From Flavobacteriaceae bacterium (GTDB lineage: Bacteria; Bacteroidota; Bacteroidia; Flavobacteriales; Flavobacteriaceae), in assembly GCA_002862805.1 (NCBI GenBank), contig PKEA01000028.1, positions 25,385-89,384 on the forward strand: a stretch of DNA of 64,000 nt, in the 5' to 3' direction. The translations under genes were made by a program, and so were the position numbers. The notes beneath the pieces were generated by a model. That model was not told where the DNA came from. It saw only the letters and a program-made list of their open reading frames with translations, and did no database searches. Numbering within the stretch: position 1 is the first letter of the stretch; the number at the start of each line of letters is the position of its first letter. Positions 47,188 through 55,548 of this stretch are shown here, piece after piece.

Positions 47188-47272
47188 TCGATATATTTTT
47201 TGTTTCGTTAGTTCGAGTTGAAGCCTTTGGTTGATGTATCGAGAAGCGAAACAAAAAACACTCGAACTGACG
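47188..47272. repeat. Inverted repeat in the trpB-trpA gap
   Basis: TTTTTTGTTTCG (47196-47207) and CGAAACAAAAAA (47247-47258) pair perfectly; CTCGAACTGACG (47261-47272) matches the copy at 2621-2632. It could be a processing or attenuation site, or simply a dispersed repeat. Confidence 0.55.
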
Positions 47273-47283
47273 TAATAAGCAAA

Positions 47284-48471
47284 TTAAAAATTAAAATAAT
47301 CTATATAAGTATTCAAATCTTTATCGCCTCTACCTGATAAGTTGATGACTACAATATCGTTTGGTTTGAATTGTTTTTTATCTAAAACTGCAAAAGCATG
47401 CGCTGTTTCAATTGCTGGAATAATTCCTTCCATTTTAGAAATCTCTAAACCTGATTGCATCGCTTCTTTGTCGGTAATAGCAATAAATTCAGCGCGATTA
47501 ACATCATGTAAATGCGCATGTAACGGACCAACACCTGGATAATCTAAACCTGCAGAAATAGAATAAGGTTCCGTGATTTGTCCGTCTTCGGTTTGCATCA
47601 ACAAGGTTTTACTTCCGTGAATAATTCCGATTTTTCCTAAAACAGAAGTCGCTGCACTTTCACCTGAATCTACTCCATGACCAGCAGCTTCCACAGCGAT
47701 TAATTTTACCGATTCGTCTTCTAAAAATTCGTAAAAAGCTCCAGCAGCGTTGCTTCCACCACCCACACAAGCAATTACATAATCTGGATTTTCTTTTCCT
47801 TCTTGTTCTTGTAATTGCATTTTAATCTCTTTAGAAATTACACTTTGAAACTTCGCAACCATATCAGGATAAGGATGTGGACCAACAACAGAGCCAATGA
47901 TATAAAAAGTGTCTACAGGATTGTTAATCCAATCACGAATGGCTTCGTTTGTAGCATCTTTTAATGTTTTTGAACCTGAAGTTGCAGGACGAACTTCAGC
48001 TCCCAACATTTTCATTCTCGCCACATTTGGGGCTTGACGTTTGATGTCAACTTCACCCATGTAAACGATACACTCTAAACCCATTAATGCACAAACGGTT
48101 GCTGTAGCTACACCATGTTGACCCGCACCAGTTTCGGCAATGATTCTAGTTTTTCCTAAACGTTTTGCCATTAAAATTTGTCCGATGGTGTTGTTTACTT
48201 TATGAGCGCCTGTATGGCATAAATCTTCTCGTTTTAAATAAATTTTAGTGTTGTATTTTTCAGATAAACGTTTTGCAAAATAGAGTGGAGTAGGTCGACC
48301 CACATATTGTTGTAATAATGAATTAAACTCTTCTTGAAAAGAAGGTTCAGTCATTATTTTTAGGTAATTTTCTTTTAATTCTTCAACATTTGGAAAGAGC
48401 ATTTCAGGAATGAAAGCACCACCAAATTTTCCGTAAAATCCGTTTTCGTCTACGTTATATTTCAATTTCAT
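47284..48471 (-). CDS. trpB: Tryptophan synthase beta subunit
   Basis: A 395-residue PLP enzyme condensing indole and serine into tryptophan. The PLP lysine is K91 in [13 protein letters not shown], and the [11 protein letters not shown] phosphate-binding motif is present. I start at 48471 ([11 protein letters not shown]); a longer frame to 48531 has no family support. The start overlaps the end of trpF by 17 bases. Confidence 0.97.
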   Translation of the reverse strand: MKLKYNVDENGFYGKFGGAFIPEMLFPNVEELKENYLKIMTEPSFQEEFNSLLQQYVGRPTPLYFAKRLSEKYNTKIYLKREDLCHTGAHKVNNTIGQILMAKRLGKTRIIAETGAGQHGVATATVCALMGLECIVYMGEVDIKRQAPNVARMKMLGAEVRPATSGSKTLKDATNEAIRDWINNPVDTFYIIGSVVGPHPYPDMVAKFQSVISKEIKMQLQEQEGKENPDYVIACVGGGSNAAGAFYEFLEDESVKLIAVEAAGHGVDSGESAATSVLGKIGIIHGSKTLLMQTEDGQITEPYSISAGLDYPGVGPLHAHLHDVNRAEFIAITDKEAMQSGLEISKMEGIIPAIETAHAFAVLDKKQFKPNDIVVINLSGRGDKDLNTYIDYFNF

Positions 48472-49096
48472 AAAGTGATTTTTTAAATTTTTTGAGTTTA
48501 ATTTTACTTTTATATCCTGGTTTAGTTTCAAATCGACTGTTTACATCAATTGCAATACATTTTTTTGAAGCTTCTGTTTTTAAAAAGTCTTTTACTGCAT
48601 CAACTTCAGTTATTCCAATTCCACCACTCAAAAAGTAAGGCTTTTCAAAAGAGTAATTTTCTAAGACTTTCCAATCGAAAGAAATTCCGTTTCCTCCAGG
48701 TAATTTTCCTTTGGTATCAAAAAGAAAGTAATCAACAAAAGGTTCGTATTCTTTAATTGAATTGAAGTCGAAATCATTATCAACTGAAAAAGATTTAATA
48801 ACTTCAATACCAATTTTTTTTACATTTTTACAAAATATAATATTTTCATTTCCATGAAGTTGAACTGCATCAAGTTTAAATTGGTTTATTTTTGAGAAAA
48901 TTTCATGAATTGATTCATCGACAAAAACACCTACTTTTTTTATATTTAAAGGGATTTTAGGTAAAGTCTCAAAATCCATTTTTCGTATAGATTGATCCCA
49001 AAAAATAAACCCTAAATAATCAGGTTTCAAAGCAGCAATTTCCTGAATGTTTTCAGGATATTTCATGCCGCATATTTTTAGTTTAACGTTTTTCAT
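48455..49096 (-). CDS. trpF: Phosphoribosylanthranilate isomerase
   Basis: A 213-residue TIM-barrel isomerase, third step from anthranilate. [13 protein letters not shown] with the catalytic cysteine near the start, VQLHGNE and [12 protein letters not shown] motifs are present. The ATG at 49096 puts KICGMK at its usual place; the upstream alternative (49123) lacks support. Separated from trpC by a 152-bp gap. Confidence 0.95.
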   Translation of the reverse strand: MKNVKLKICGMKYPENIQEIAALKPDYLGFIFWDQSIRKMDFETLPKIPLNIKKVGVFVDESIHEIFSKINQFKLDAVQLHGNENIIFCKNVKKIGIEVIKSFSVDNDFDFNSIKEYEPFVDYFLFDTKGKLPGGNGISFDWKVLENYSFEKPYFLSGGIGITEVDAVKDFLKTEASKKCIAIDVNSRFETKPGYKSKIKLKKFKKSLYEIEI

Positions 49097-49248
49097 ACTT
49101 ATTTTTTTAAAACACATAGGCACATAGATTTTAATTCCGTTGATAAGTTGTTACACTTTTCAAAGTTTACATAGTACTATGTGATTCTATTTTTGGACTT
49201 AAAAAAGTCTTATTCAGTTTGTTCTATGTTTCTATGTGGTTAAAATAT
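49097..49248. other. 152-bp gap inside the trp operon
   Basis: Contains CACATAGGCACATAG near the trpF end and CTATGTTTCTATGTGG near the trpC end (an imperfect inverted pair), and the small palindrome CATAGTACTATG between them. No coding frame and no convincing promoter. Probably a dispersed repeat. Confidence 0.5.
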
Positions 49249-50034
49249 TTAACGAGTTAATTGATGAATAAATTTTTTTGCTTCAACGCCCGGATTATCG
49301 GTTTTCATAAAATGTTCTCCCATTAAAAAACCTTGATAGCCAAATTTTTGCAAATCTTTTACTGCTTCAACAGAACTTATGCCACTTTCTGAAACTTTTA
49401 CAAAATCATCTGGAATTTGATTGGCTAATTCTTTACTATAATCCAAACTTACTTCAAAGGTTTTTAGATTTCTATTGTTGACACCAATCATGTCTAAACT
49501 GGGCATAATAGACTTTTCTAATTCTTCATGATTATGCACTTCTAATAAAACTTCTAAAGCTAAACTTTGTGCGAATTCAGATAATTTTTTAATTTCTTTA
49601 CGAGTTAAAACAGCTGCAATTAATAAGATTACATCAGCACCATTGGCTTTGGCTTCAAGTATTTGATATTCATCAATCACAAATTCTTTTCGCAATAATG
49701 GAATGCTTACAGAAGCTTTTGCTAACAATAAATCATCTAAACTTCCACCAAAATATTTACCATCTGTTAAAACTGAAATTCCACAAGCACCAGCATTTTG
49801 ATAGCCCAAAACTACATCTTCCACAGAATGATTGTTGTTAATCACTGATTTTGAAGGAGATCGACGTTTGTGTTCTGTTATAATTCCTGACAAACTGTTT
49901 TTCAGCAATTTGGCCATTGAATTTGTTCTACCATTAAATAAAACAGAAGCTTCCAATTGGGAAACAGGAATGATGCTTTTCTTTAGATCAACTTCTCTTT
50001 TTTTGTCGGTTATGATTTTATCTAGGATATTCAT
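49249..50034 (-). CDS. trpC: Indole-3-glycerol phosphate synthase
   Basis: A 261-residue TIM-barrel enzyme. The EHKRRSPSKSVIN block with its catalytic lysine, VLTDGKYFGGSLDDL, and the LIGVNNRNLKTFEVSLD-type motif (IGVNNRNLKTFEV) are present, as is SESGISS near the end. A stand-alone protein, not fused to trpF as in enterobacteria. Confidence 0.96.
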   Translation of the reverse strand: MNILDKIITDKKREVDLKKSIIPVSQLEASVLFNGRTNSMAKLLKNSLSGIITEHKRRSPSKSVINNNHSVEDVVLGYQNAGACGISVLTDGKYFGGSLDDLLLAKASVSIPLLRKEFVIDEYQILEAKANGADVILLIAAVLTRKEIKKLSEFAQSLALEVLLEVHNHEELEKSIMPSLDMIGVNNRNLKTFEVSLDYSKELANQIPDDFVKVSESGISSVEAVKDLQKFGYQGFLMGEHFMKTDNPGVEAKKFIHQLTR

Positions 50035-50064
50035 TTTTAGTAATTAGTAAAGAGTGATTAGTGA

Positions 50065-51057
50065 TTAGCGGCTTATTTTGATTAAATGATTTAGTTTTTC
50101 AAATGCTTTTCCAGAAATCAAACTTTCTTGTGCTTTGGCTAAAGCATCTTCATAACTTAATTTTTCTATAGTTTGAATAGCAACGGCTGCATTCGCACAA
50201 ACCACATTATTTTGTTCGACTGAACCTTTTCCTGAAATTACATCATGGAAAATTTTGGCAGCTTCATCAATTGTAGTTCCTCCTTTTATGGTTTCTAATT
50301 TTATACTTGAAAAATTGAAGTCAATTGGTTTTAAAATTTGCTCTGAATGGTTTGAAATTATCTTTACATCATCCGTTAAGGAAACTTCGTCAAAACCACT
50401 TAATCCATGTAAAATGCTATAATTTGTTGAAGTGTTTTGGTATAAATAAGCATACATTCGAGCTAACTCTAAGCTAAAAACACCGACCATTTGATTCTTT
50501 GGAAACGATGGATTTACCATTGGACCTAACATGTTAAAAAAGGTTTTAACTCCTAATTCTTTTCGAATTGGTCCAACATTTTTCATAGCTGGGTGAAATA
50601 AAGGGGCATGAAGAATTGCGATGTTCGTTTCTTCGATAGATTTGGTTAAAAAGTCAATGTTATTTGTGAATTTAACGCCCATTTTTTCCATTACATTACT
50701 GGAACCCGAAATAGAGGAAACTCCGTAATTTCCATGTTTTGCGACTTTTATTCCTGCTCCAGCAACTATGAATGAAGCTAAAGTGGAGATGTTGAAAGTA
50801 TCTTTTCCATCACCACCTGTTCCACATAAATCAATGGTGTTGTAAGCTGAAAAATCTATTGGAATACATAATTCTAATAATGCTTCACGAAAACCCGAAA
50901 GTTCTTCGATGGTAATGCTTCGCATCATGTAAACAGTTAAGAACGCTGATATTTGACTGGTATTATAATTTCCAGCTGATATGTTGACTAATACCTCTTT
51001 GGCTTCTGCTTTAGAAAGTATTTCGTGATTGATTAATCTATTTAATATGGTTTTCAT
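50065..51057 (-). CDS. trpD: Anthranilate phosphoribosyltransferase
   Basis: A 330-residue enzyme joining anthranilate to PRPP. The PRPP-binding GTGGDGKDTFNIST and the KHGNYGVSSISGSSNVME motif are intact, as is RKELGVKTFFNMLGPM. The enzyme is not fused with trpG. Confidence 0.97.
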   Translation of the reverse strand: MKTILNRLINHEILSKAEAKEVLVNISAGNYNTSQISAFLTVYMMRSITIEELSGFREALLELCIPIDFSAYNTIDLCGTGGDGKDTFNISTLASFIVAGAGIKVAKHGNYGVSSISGSSNVMEKMGVKFTNNIDFLTKSIEETNIAILHAPLFHPAMKNVGPIRKELGVKTFFNMLGPMVNPSFPKNQMVGVFSLELARMYAYLYQNTSTNYSILHGLSGFDEVSLTDDVKIISNHSEQILKPIDFNFSSIKLETIKGGTTIDEAAKIFHDVISGKGSVEQNNVVCANAAVAIQTIEKLSYEDALAKAQESLISGKAFEKLNHLIKISR

Positions 51058-51095
51058 GTATAAGTAATTAGGGAAAAGGGATTAGTGATTTTAAT

Positions 51096-51659
51096 TTAAT
51101 TCTTAAGCCAATTTTCTAATATCTTTTTACCGTTTGGAGTCAAGACACTTTCAGGATGATATTGAACTCCTCGAACATCATACGTTTGATGCTTCATCGA
51201 CATAATTTGTCCGTTTTCATCAATGCTAGTTACGATTAAATCTTTAGGAAGGTTTTCGGTTGAAACCACCCATGAATGATAACGACCGACTTCCGTTTCT
51301 TTTGGTAAATCATTAAAAATAAAATCGTCTTCTGTTTGTGTGACTTTTGTAGCTACACCGTGATAGACTTTTTCTAAGTTGGTTAAAGTTCCACCAAAAA
51401 CTTCACCAATGGCTTGTAACCCTAAACAAACACCAAAAATGCTTTTTGTAGGTGCATATTTCTTAATCACATCTTTTAATAAACCAGCTTCATCTGGAAT
51501 TCCTGGTCCAGGTGAAAGTAAAATTTTATCGAATTTTTCTAGTTCATCTAATTCAAATTCATCGTTACGAAAAACGGTAACTTCTGCATTCAAATCTTCT
51601 AAATAATGGACTAAATTATAAGTAAAACTATCGTAATTATCTATGACTACTATTTTCAT
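51096..51659 (-). CDS. trpG: Anthranilate synthase glutamine amidotransferase subunit
   Basis: A 187-residue class I amidotransferase that feeds ammonia to TrpE. Nucleophile C78 lies in FGVCLGLQAIGE; the oxyanion strand SPGPGIPDEAG and the C-terminal VQYHPESVLTPNG with catalytic His and Glu are present. It can also serve p-aminobenzoate synthesis in some bacteria, but operon context favours tryptophan. Confidence 0.96.
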   Translation of the reverse strand: MKIVVIDNYDSFTYNLVHYLEDLNAEVTVFRNDEFELDELEKFDKILLSPGPGIPDEAGLLKDVIKKYAPTKSIFGVCLGLQAIGEVFGGTLTNLEKVYHGVATKVTQTEDDFIFNDLPKETEVGRYHSWVVSTENLPKDLIVTSIDENGQIMSMKHQTYDVRGVQYHPESVLTPNGKKILENWLKN

Positions 51660-51735
51660 TTTTTTTGATTATATGATTGAATGATTTAAAGATTGAAAAA
51701 TTATCGAATCTTTAAATCCTTTAATTAATTAATTT

Positions 51736-53136
51736 TTAAATATTCTCTGCTAAATCCAAAGCTTTTTGCAAAGCTCCTAATTTGTTATATACTTCTTGTG
51801 TTTCGTTTTCTTCTGATGAATCAGCTACAATTCCAGCTCCAGCTTGAAAGTGTAAGGTATGATTTTTACTTAAAAAGCTTCGTATCATAATAGCGTGATT
51901 AAAATTACCATCAAAATCCATAAACCCAATTGCTCCACCATAAAAACTACGATTTGTTTTTTCAATAGATTCAATTAATTGCATGGCTTTGTGTTTTGGA
52001 GCACCAGTTAAAGTTCCGGCAGGAAACGTTTTGGCAACCAATTCCATAAAAGGATGATTGGGTTTCAATTTTCCTGTGACTTTAGAAACTAAATGAATCA
52101 CGTGAGAGAAAAACTGGACTTCTTTATATTTATCCACTTTAACTTCGTTACAACTTCTGCTTAAATCGTTTCGGGCTAAATCGACTAACATAACGTGTTC
52201 GCTGTTTTCTTTTTTGTCTTCGTTTAATTTTTTGGCTAAAACGGCATCATCTTCATCATTTCCTGTTCGTTTAAATGTTCCAGCAATTGGATGAATTTCA
52301 GCATGATTATCTTTGATAACCAGTTGCGCTTCGGGCGAAGACCCAAATATTTTAAAATTTCCATAATCGAAGTAGAATAGGTAAGGAGAAGGATTGATAC
52401 TTCGTAAAGCACGATAAACATTGAACTCATCACCTTTAAAATCTTGCGAAAAACGTCTAGATAAAACCAATTGGAATACATCTCCACGTTGGCAATGCTT
52501 TTTGGCTAAAGTCACATAATTATTAAAATCAGCATCTGTTAAGTTTGAAACTACTTCACCCTTTTTCGTAAAGTTAAAAGAAGCAAAGTTCTTTGCTTGT
52601 AATAATTGTTGGATTTCAGCTATGTTGTTTTGGTTTTCATACGAATGACAAAAAATATAAGCTTCATTTTTGAAATGGTTTATCGCAATTATATTTTGAT
52701 AAACAGCATAATAAATTTCAGGAATTTTATTTTCAGATGATTTTTGATCAATTTCTATTTTTTCAAAATGTTGAATTGCATCATAAGCTATATAACCAAA
52801 AAGACCTTGATTGATGAATTTAAAATTATTTTCATCAGTAATGAATTGTTTTGAAAACAGTTCAATTTCATTCGCGACATTAACATTTTTATCTATTGGA
52901 ATTATTTCAGAAAATCCATCAGGAAAATTAGTTTCAATTTTATTATTTTCTACTTTTATAGAAGCAATTGGATTGAAACAGATGTAAGAAAAGCTATTTT
53001 CATTTCCATGATAATCTGAACTTTCTAATAAAATGCTGTTTGGAAATTTATCGCGTATTTTCAAATATACACTAACAGGAGTAATTGTATCTGCTAGAAT
53101 TTGTTTGAATTTTGTATTTAATTTATAGGTTTTCAT
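51736..53136 (-). CDS. trpE: Anthranilate synthase component I
   Basis: A 466-residue chorismate-using enzyme, first gene of the operon. The C-terminal catalytic half carries LSRRFSQDF, NPSPYLFYFDYG, SSPEAQLVIKD, PIAGTFKRTG, DLARNDLSR and TFPAGTLTGAPKHKA. The N-terminal feedback region has LLESSDYHGNENSFSYI, fitting the LLES tryptophan-binding motif, so Trp inhibition is likely. The leader upstream adds transcriptional control. Confidence 0.96.
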   Translation of the reverse strand: MKTYKLNTKFKQILADTITPVSVYLKIRDKFPNSILLESSDYHGNENSFSYICFNPIASIKVENNKIETNFPDGFSEIIPIDKNVNVANEIELFSKQFITDENNFKFINQGLFGYIAYDAIQHFEKIEIDQKSSENKIPEIYYAVYQNIIAINHFKNEAYIFCHSYENQNNIAEIQQLLQAKNFASFNFTKKGEVVSNLTDADFNNYVTLAKKHCQRGDVFQLVLSRRFSQDFKGDEFNVYRALRSINPSPYLFYFDYGNFKIFGSSPEAQLVIKDNHAEIHPIAGTFKRTGNDEDDAVLAKKLNEDKKENSEHVMLVDLARNDLSRSCNEVKVDKYKEVQFFSHVIHLVSKVTGKLKPNHPFMELVAKTFPAGTLTGAPKHKAMQLIESIEKTNRSFYGGAIGFMDFDGNFNHAIMIRSFLSKNHTLHFQAGAGIVADSSEENETQEVYNKLGALQKALDLAENI

Positions 53137-53160
53137 TAATTGAATTTTTAAAATTTGGCA

Positions 53161-53200
53161 ATAAAAAAAGGCTTGTCGTGATTGACAAGCCTTTTCTATG
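53161..53200 (-). terminator. Attenuator terminator of the trp operon
   Basis: On the minus strand AAAAGGCTTGTC (53184-53195) pairs with GACAAGCCTTTT (53166-53177) around a 6-base loop, followed by a T-run. It lies between the leader peptide and trpE, so it would stop transcription before the operon. Confidence 0.85.
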
Positions 53201-53250
53201 TATTTGAATTAAATTATACTATAGCAGGATTTGCTCACGACGTTTGACGT
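53175..53250 (-). promoter_or_regulatory. Antiterminator and pause hairpin of the trp leader
   Basis: GTCGTGA at the end of the leader peptide (53235-53241) pairs exactly with TCACGAC (53175-53181) in the terminator loop and arm, extended by CAA/TTG and CC/GG (53227-53233 with 53186-53191). This excludes the terminator. A competing small hairpin ACGT-CAA-ACGT (53240-53250) covers the same GTCGT arm. Stalling on the Trp codons would hide that hairpin's upper arm and favour the antiterminator. Confidence 0.7.
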
Positions 53251-53291
53251 AAGTTATTCCACCACCAAGTATTATTTAAAAATGTGTTCAT
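53235..53291 (-). CDS. trpL: trp leader peptide with three consecutive Trp codons
   Basis: An 18-residue frame, MNTFLNNTWWWNNLRQTS, stop TGA at 53235-53237. The three TGG codons (53259-53267) sit 18-32 bases before the antiterminator arm. It starts about 11 bases after the predicted transcript start. A ribosome starved of charged tRNA-Trp would stall here. Confidence 0.8.
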   Translation of the reverse strand: MNTFLNNTWWWNNLRQTS

Positions 53292-53308
53292 ATTGATAAA
53301 TTGATATG

Positions 53309-53341
53309 CAAATATATGTAAACTTTATTTTTAAAAACAAA
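53309..53341 (-). promoter_or_regulatory. Promoter of the trp operon
   Basis: On the minus strand TTTG (53338-53341), 21 bp, TATATTTG (53309-53316). Predicted transcription start near 53302, just before the leader peptide. Confidence 0.7.
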
Positions 53342-53348
53342 CTTTATA

Positions 53349-53384
53349 TAAAAAAAGTCCAAAAAATTAATTTTGAACTTTCTT
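53349..53384 (-). terminator. Terminator of the marR-nitroreductase-yceI operon
   Basis: On the minus strand AAAGT and CAAAA segments pair with TTTTG and ACTTT across one mismatch, followed by a T-run. It lies close behind yceI. Confidence 0.65.
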
Positions 53385-53407
53385 TATTTCATAGCAAATG
53401 AAAAGTA

Positions 53408-53971
53408 TTAGAAGTTTAAAGTCACTTCTAATTCGAAATCATCATAAATAGTTTTGTCTCCTAAATTTTCAAAGAAGTTTCCAGATTTATATTTGATATC
53501 ATATTTTGTTCTGTCTACTATTAACTTAGTTGTTGCAACTTTACCGTTAACATTCATATCAAAAGAAATTGGATTTGTAATTCCTTTAATTGTTAAATCT
53601 GCAGTTACTGTATAATTGTTATTTCCTTTATCTGCAATAGTTTTAAAAACTAGATTAGCTGTTTTAAATTTTTCTGTTCCAAAGAAATCATCAGATTTTA
53701 AATGTCCATCTAATTTTTCTTTCATTCCACCATCTAAATCAGTAGTATTAATTGTAGTCATATCTACAATAAAGTTTCCACCAGCTAATTTATTTCCTTT
53801 AAATACTAGAGCTCCAGCTTTTAAAGCGATAGTTCCATCATGTTGACCAGTAACTTTTTTCCCAATCCAGTGAATATTACTTTTCTTAGTGTCAATTTTT
53901 TTAGTTTGTGCATTTACAGTAAAAGAAACCAATGCTACTAGCGATAATGCAATTGTTTTTAAGTTGTTCAT
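53408..53971 (-). CDS. YceI family exported lipocalin-like protein
   Basis: A 187-residue protein with a signal peptide (cleavage near VNAQ, residue 22) and the YceI beta-barrel fold: IDTKKSNIHWIGKKVTGQHDG at the start, DMTTINTTDL, LDGHLKSDDFF and the strand-rich end. YceI proteins bind polyprenoid-like lipids in a hydrophobic pocket. Last gene of the MarR-controlled operon. Confidence 0.92.
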   Translation of the reverse strand: MNNLKTIALSLVALVSFTVNAQTKKIDTKKSNIHWIGKKVTGQHDGTIALKAGALVFKGNKLAGGNFIVDMTTINTTDLDGGMKEKLDGHLKSDDFFGTEKFKTANLVFKTIADKGNNNYTVTADLTIKGITNPISFDMNVNGKVATTKLIVDRTKYDIKYKSGNFFENLGDKTIYDDFELEVTLNF

Positions 53972-53990
53972 TTTTTTAATTTTTAATTAA

Positions 53991-54626
53991 TTATTTAATA
54001 GTTGTGAATAATTCGGTATTTGATTTTCTAACTTTTGTAAAATATTGTGTTTGATCTTCTTCATGTCTATAACCAATAGTTGCCACTAAAGAAGCGTTTA
54101 ATCCTAATTCATTTAGTCCTAGAATTTCATTGTATTTTTCAGGTTCAAAGCCTTCCATTGGAGTAACATCAATTTTTAATTCAGCAGCAGCATTCATTAA
54201 ATTAGCTAAAGCCAAATACGTTTGCTTAGATGTCCAAATTGCTTTTTTATTGGTTTCTAAAGGTGTTATTTTAGATTTCATAAAATCGGCATAACCTTTT
54301 AAATCTTCAATATTTAAATCTCTTGTGTTTGCAATATTAGAAATATATTCATCTATGTGAATATCTTGAACATCAATAATATTGGCAAAAACAAATAAGT
54401 GAGAGGCTTCTGTAATTTGTGCTTGTCCCCATGAAACGGGTTGTAATTGCGCTCTTATTTCTGGATTTTCAACAATTAAGACTTTATATGGTTGAAGTCC
54501 GTATGAAGAAGTGCTTAGTCGAATAGCTTCTTTTAAGATTTCTAAATTTTCATTTGATATTTTTTTTGTTACATCAAATTTTTTAGTAGCATAGCGCCAA
54601 TTTTGATTTTCTATAAATGTGTTCAT
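53991..54626 (-). CDS. NAD(P)H-dependent flavin nitroreductase
   Basis: A 211-residue oxygen-insensitive nitroreductase (NfsB-like). The N-terminal RYATKKFD and SSYGLQPYKVLIV block bind FMN, and the C-terminal LVATIGYRHEED segment is typical. It reduces quinones or nitro compounds with NAD(P)H. Lies 4 bp after the marR gene and 19 bp before yceI. Confidence 0.9.
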   Translation of the reverse strand: MNTFIENQNWRYATKKFDVTKKISNENLEILKEAIRLSTSSYGLQPYKVLIVENPEIRAQLQPVSWGQAQITEASHLFVFANIIDVQDIHIDEYISNIANTRDLNIEDLKGYADFMKSKITPLETNKKAIWTSKQTYLALANLMNAAAELKIDVTPMEGFEPEKYNEILGLNELGLNASLVATIGYRHEEDQTQYFTKVRKSNTELFTTIK

Positions 54627-54630
54627 ATAA

Positions 54631-55083
54631 TTAATTTCTAATTTTTTCTAATAATATATTTAATGTTTCTAGTTCTTCGTTTGTTAGTTTTTTAGTAATT
54701 AACAATTCATATTTTTCGATGATTTCATCCAATTCTGAAAGTATATTTAAACCGTTTTCTGTAATTTGGACTTCTATTTTTCGTCTATTTTCTGGACAAG
54801 TATTTCTAATGACCATTTCTTTTAGCAAAAGTTTATCAATTAAACGAGTAGTGTTACTGTTTTTAGTTACCATTCGCTCTTGAATATCTTGCATATTCAA
54901 AGGATTTCCTCTTTGGCCTCTTAAAATTCGTAATACATTATATTGCTCACTAGAAATACCATAAGGTTTTAATAATTCATTGAATCGATCTCCTATAAAA
55001 TTTTTTGTTACTGTTAAGTTAAGAATTACTTTTTTTGAAATACTTAATTTAATTGTACTTTTTATTTCTTCTTCAATATTCAT
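54631..55083 (-). CDS. MarR family transcriptional regulator
   Basis: A 150-residue winged-helix regulator. LNLTVTKNFIGDRFNELLKPYGISSEQYNVLRIL, then NMQDIQERMVTKNSNTTRLIDKLLLKEMVIR (recognition helix around residues 70-88) and the C-terminal dimer helices. The ATG at 55083 is preferred over a GTG three bases upstream. It is likely a repressor of its own operon, relieved by a small phenolic or quinone-like ligand (inference from the nitroreductase partner). Confidence 0.9.
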   Translation of the reverse strand: MNIEEEIKSTIKLSISKKVILNLTVTKNFIGDRFNELLKPYGISSEQYNVLRILRGQRGNPLNMQDIQERMVTKNSNTTRLIDKLLLKEMVIRNTCPENRRKIEVQITENGLNILSELDEIIEKYELLITKKLTNEELETLNILLEKIRN

Positions 55084-55092
55084 CACTACATT

Positions 55093-55139
55093 ATTTGTAG
55101 GTACAAATGTATATAAATCTTTTTATTGTATATACAAAT
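55093..55139 (-). promoter_or_regulatory. MarR double operator overlapping its promoter
   Basis: Two palindromes share the half-site TTGTA-N2-TACAA: ATTTGTA-GG-TACAAAT (55093-55108) and ATTGTA-TA-TACAAAT (55125-55139), with centres 31 bp apart (three helical turns). The promoter elements lie inside them: TACATTTG -7 (55104-55111) in the first, TTTG -33 (55135-55138) in the second, 23 bp apart. Bound MarR would block both. Confidence 0.75.
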
Positions 55140-55208
55140 GTGTGTTAAAAAAATATTAAATTTTTTAAATTATTATTTTGGTTATACATTTGAAAAAAAA
55201 ATAATTAA

Positions 55209-55514
55209 ATGAATTTACAACAGCAAGAGTGGTGGAATCAATATTTAACAGATGAAAAAGGTGTTATTATTGATGTAAGAACTGAAGATGAAGTTAATCA
55301 TGGAAAAATTCCAGGTTCTTTAAATTTTGATATTTATAAAGGCCAAGGATTTGTTTACTTAGTTGATGAGTTAGATAAAACAAAAAACTATTATGTATAT
55401 TGTGCTGCAGGTGCAAGAAGTGCAAATGCTTGTGGTATAATGCAACAATTAGGTTTTGAAAATACATTTAACTTAGTTGGTGGATTTTCTCAATGGATTG
55501 GTCCAATAGAATAA
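55209..55514 (+). CDS. Rhodanese-like sulfurtransferase
   Basis: A 101-residue single-domain rhodanese. GVIIDVRTEDEVNHGKIPGSLN leads to active-site C65 in the YCAAGARS loop. It moves sulfane sulfur; substrate unknown. It is divergent from marR, and convergent with the Crp/Fnr gene across a bidirectional terminator. A possible -7 box (TACATTTG, 55185-55192) lies upstream. Confidence 0.9.
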   Translation: MNLQQQEWWNQYLTDEKGVIIDVRTEDEVNHGKIPGSLNFDIYKGQGFVYLVDELDKTKNYYVYCAAGARSANACGIMQQLGFENTFNLVGGFSQWIGPIE

Positions 55515-55548
55515 AAAAAGAGGTTTTATATAAAACCTCTTTTTTTTT
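55513..55548. terminator. Bidirectional terminator
   Basis: AAAAAAAGAGGTTTTA (55513-55528) pairs with its complement (55531-55546) around TA. Confidence 0.88.

Noticed and set aside
47284..48531. Longer trpB with 20 extra N-terminal residues
   Set aside because: The extension has no family counterpart; it is read from the end of trpF in another frame.
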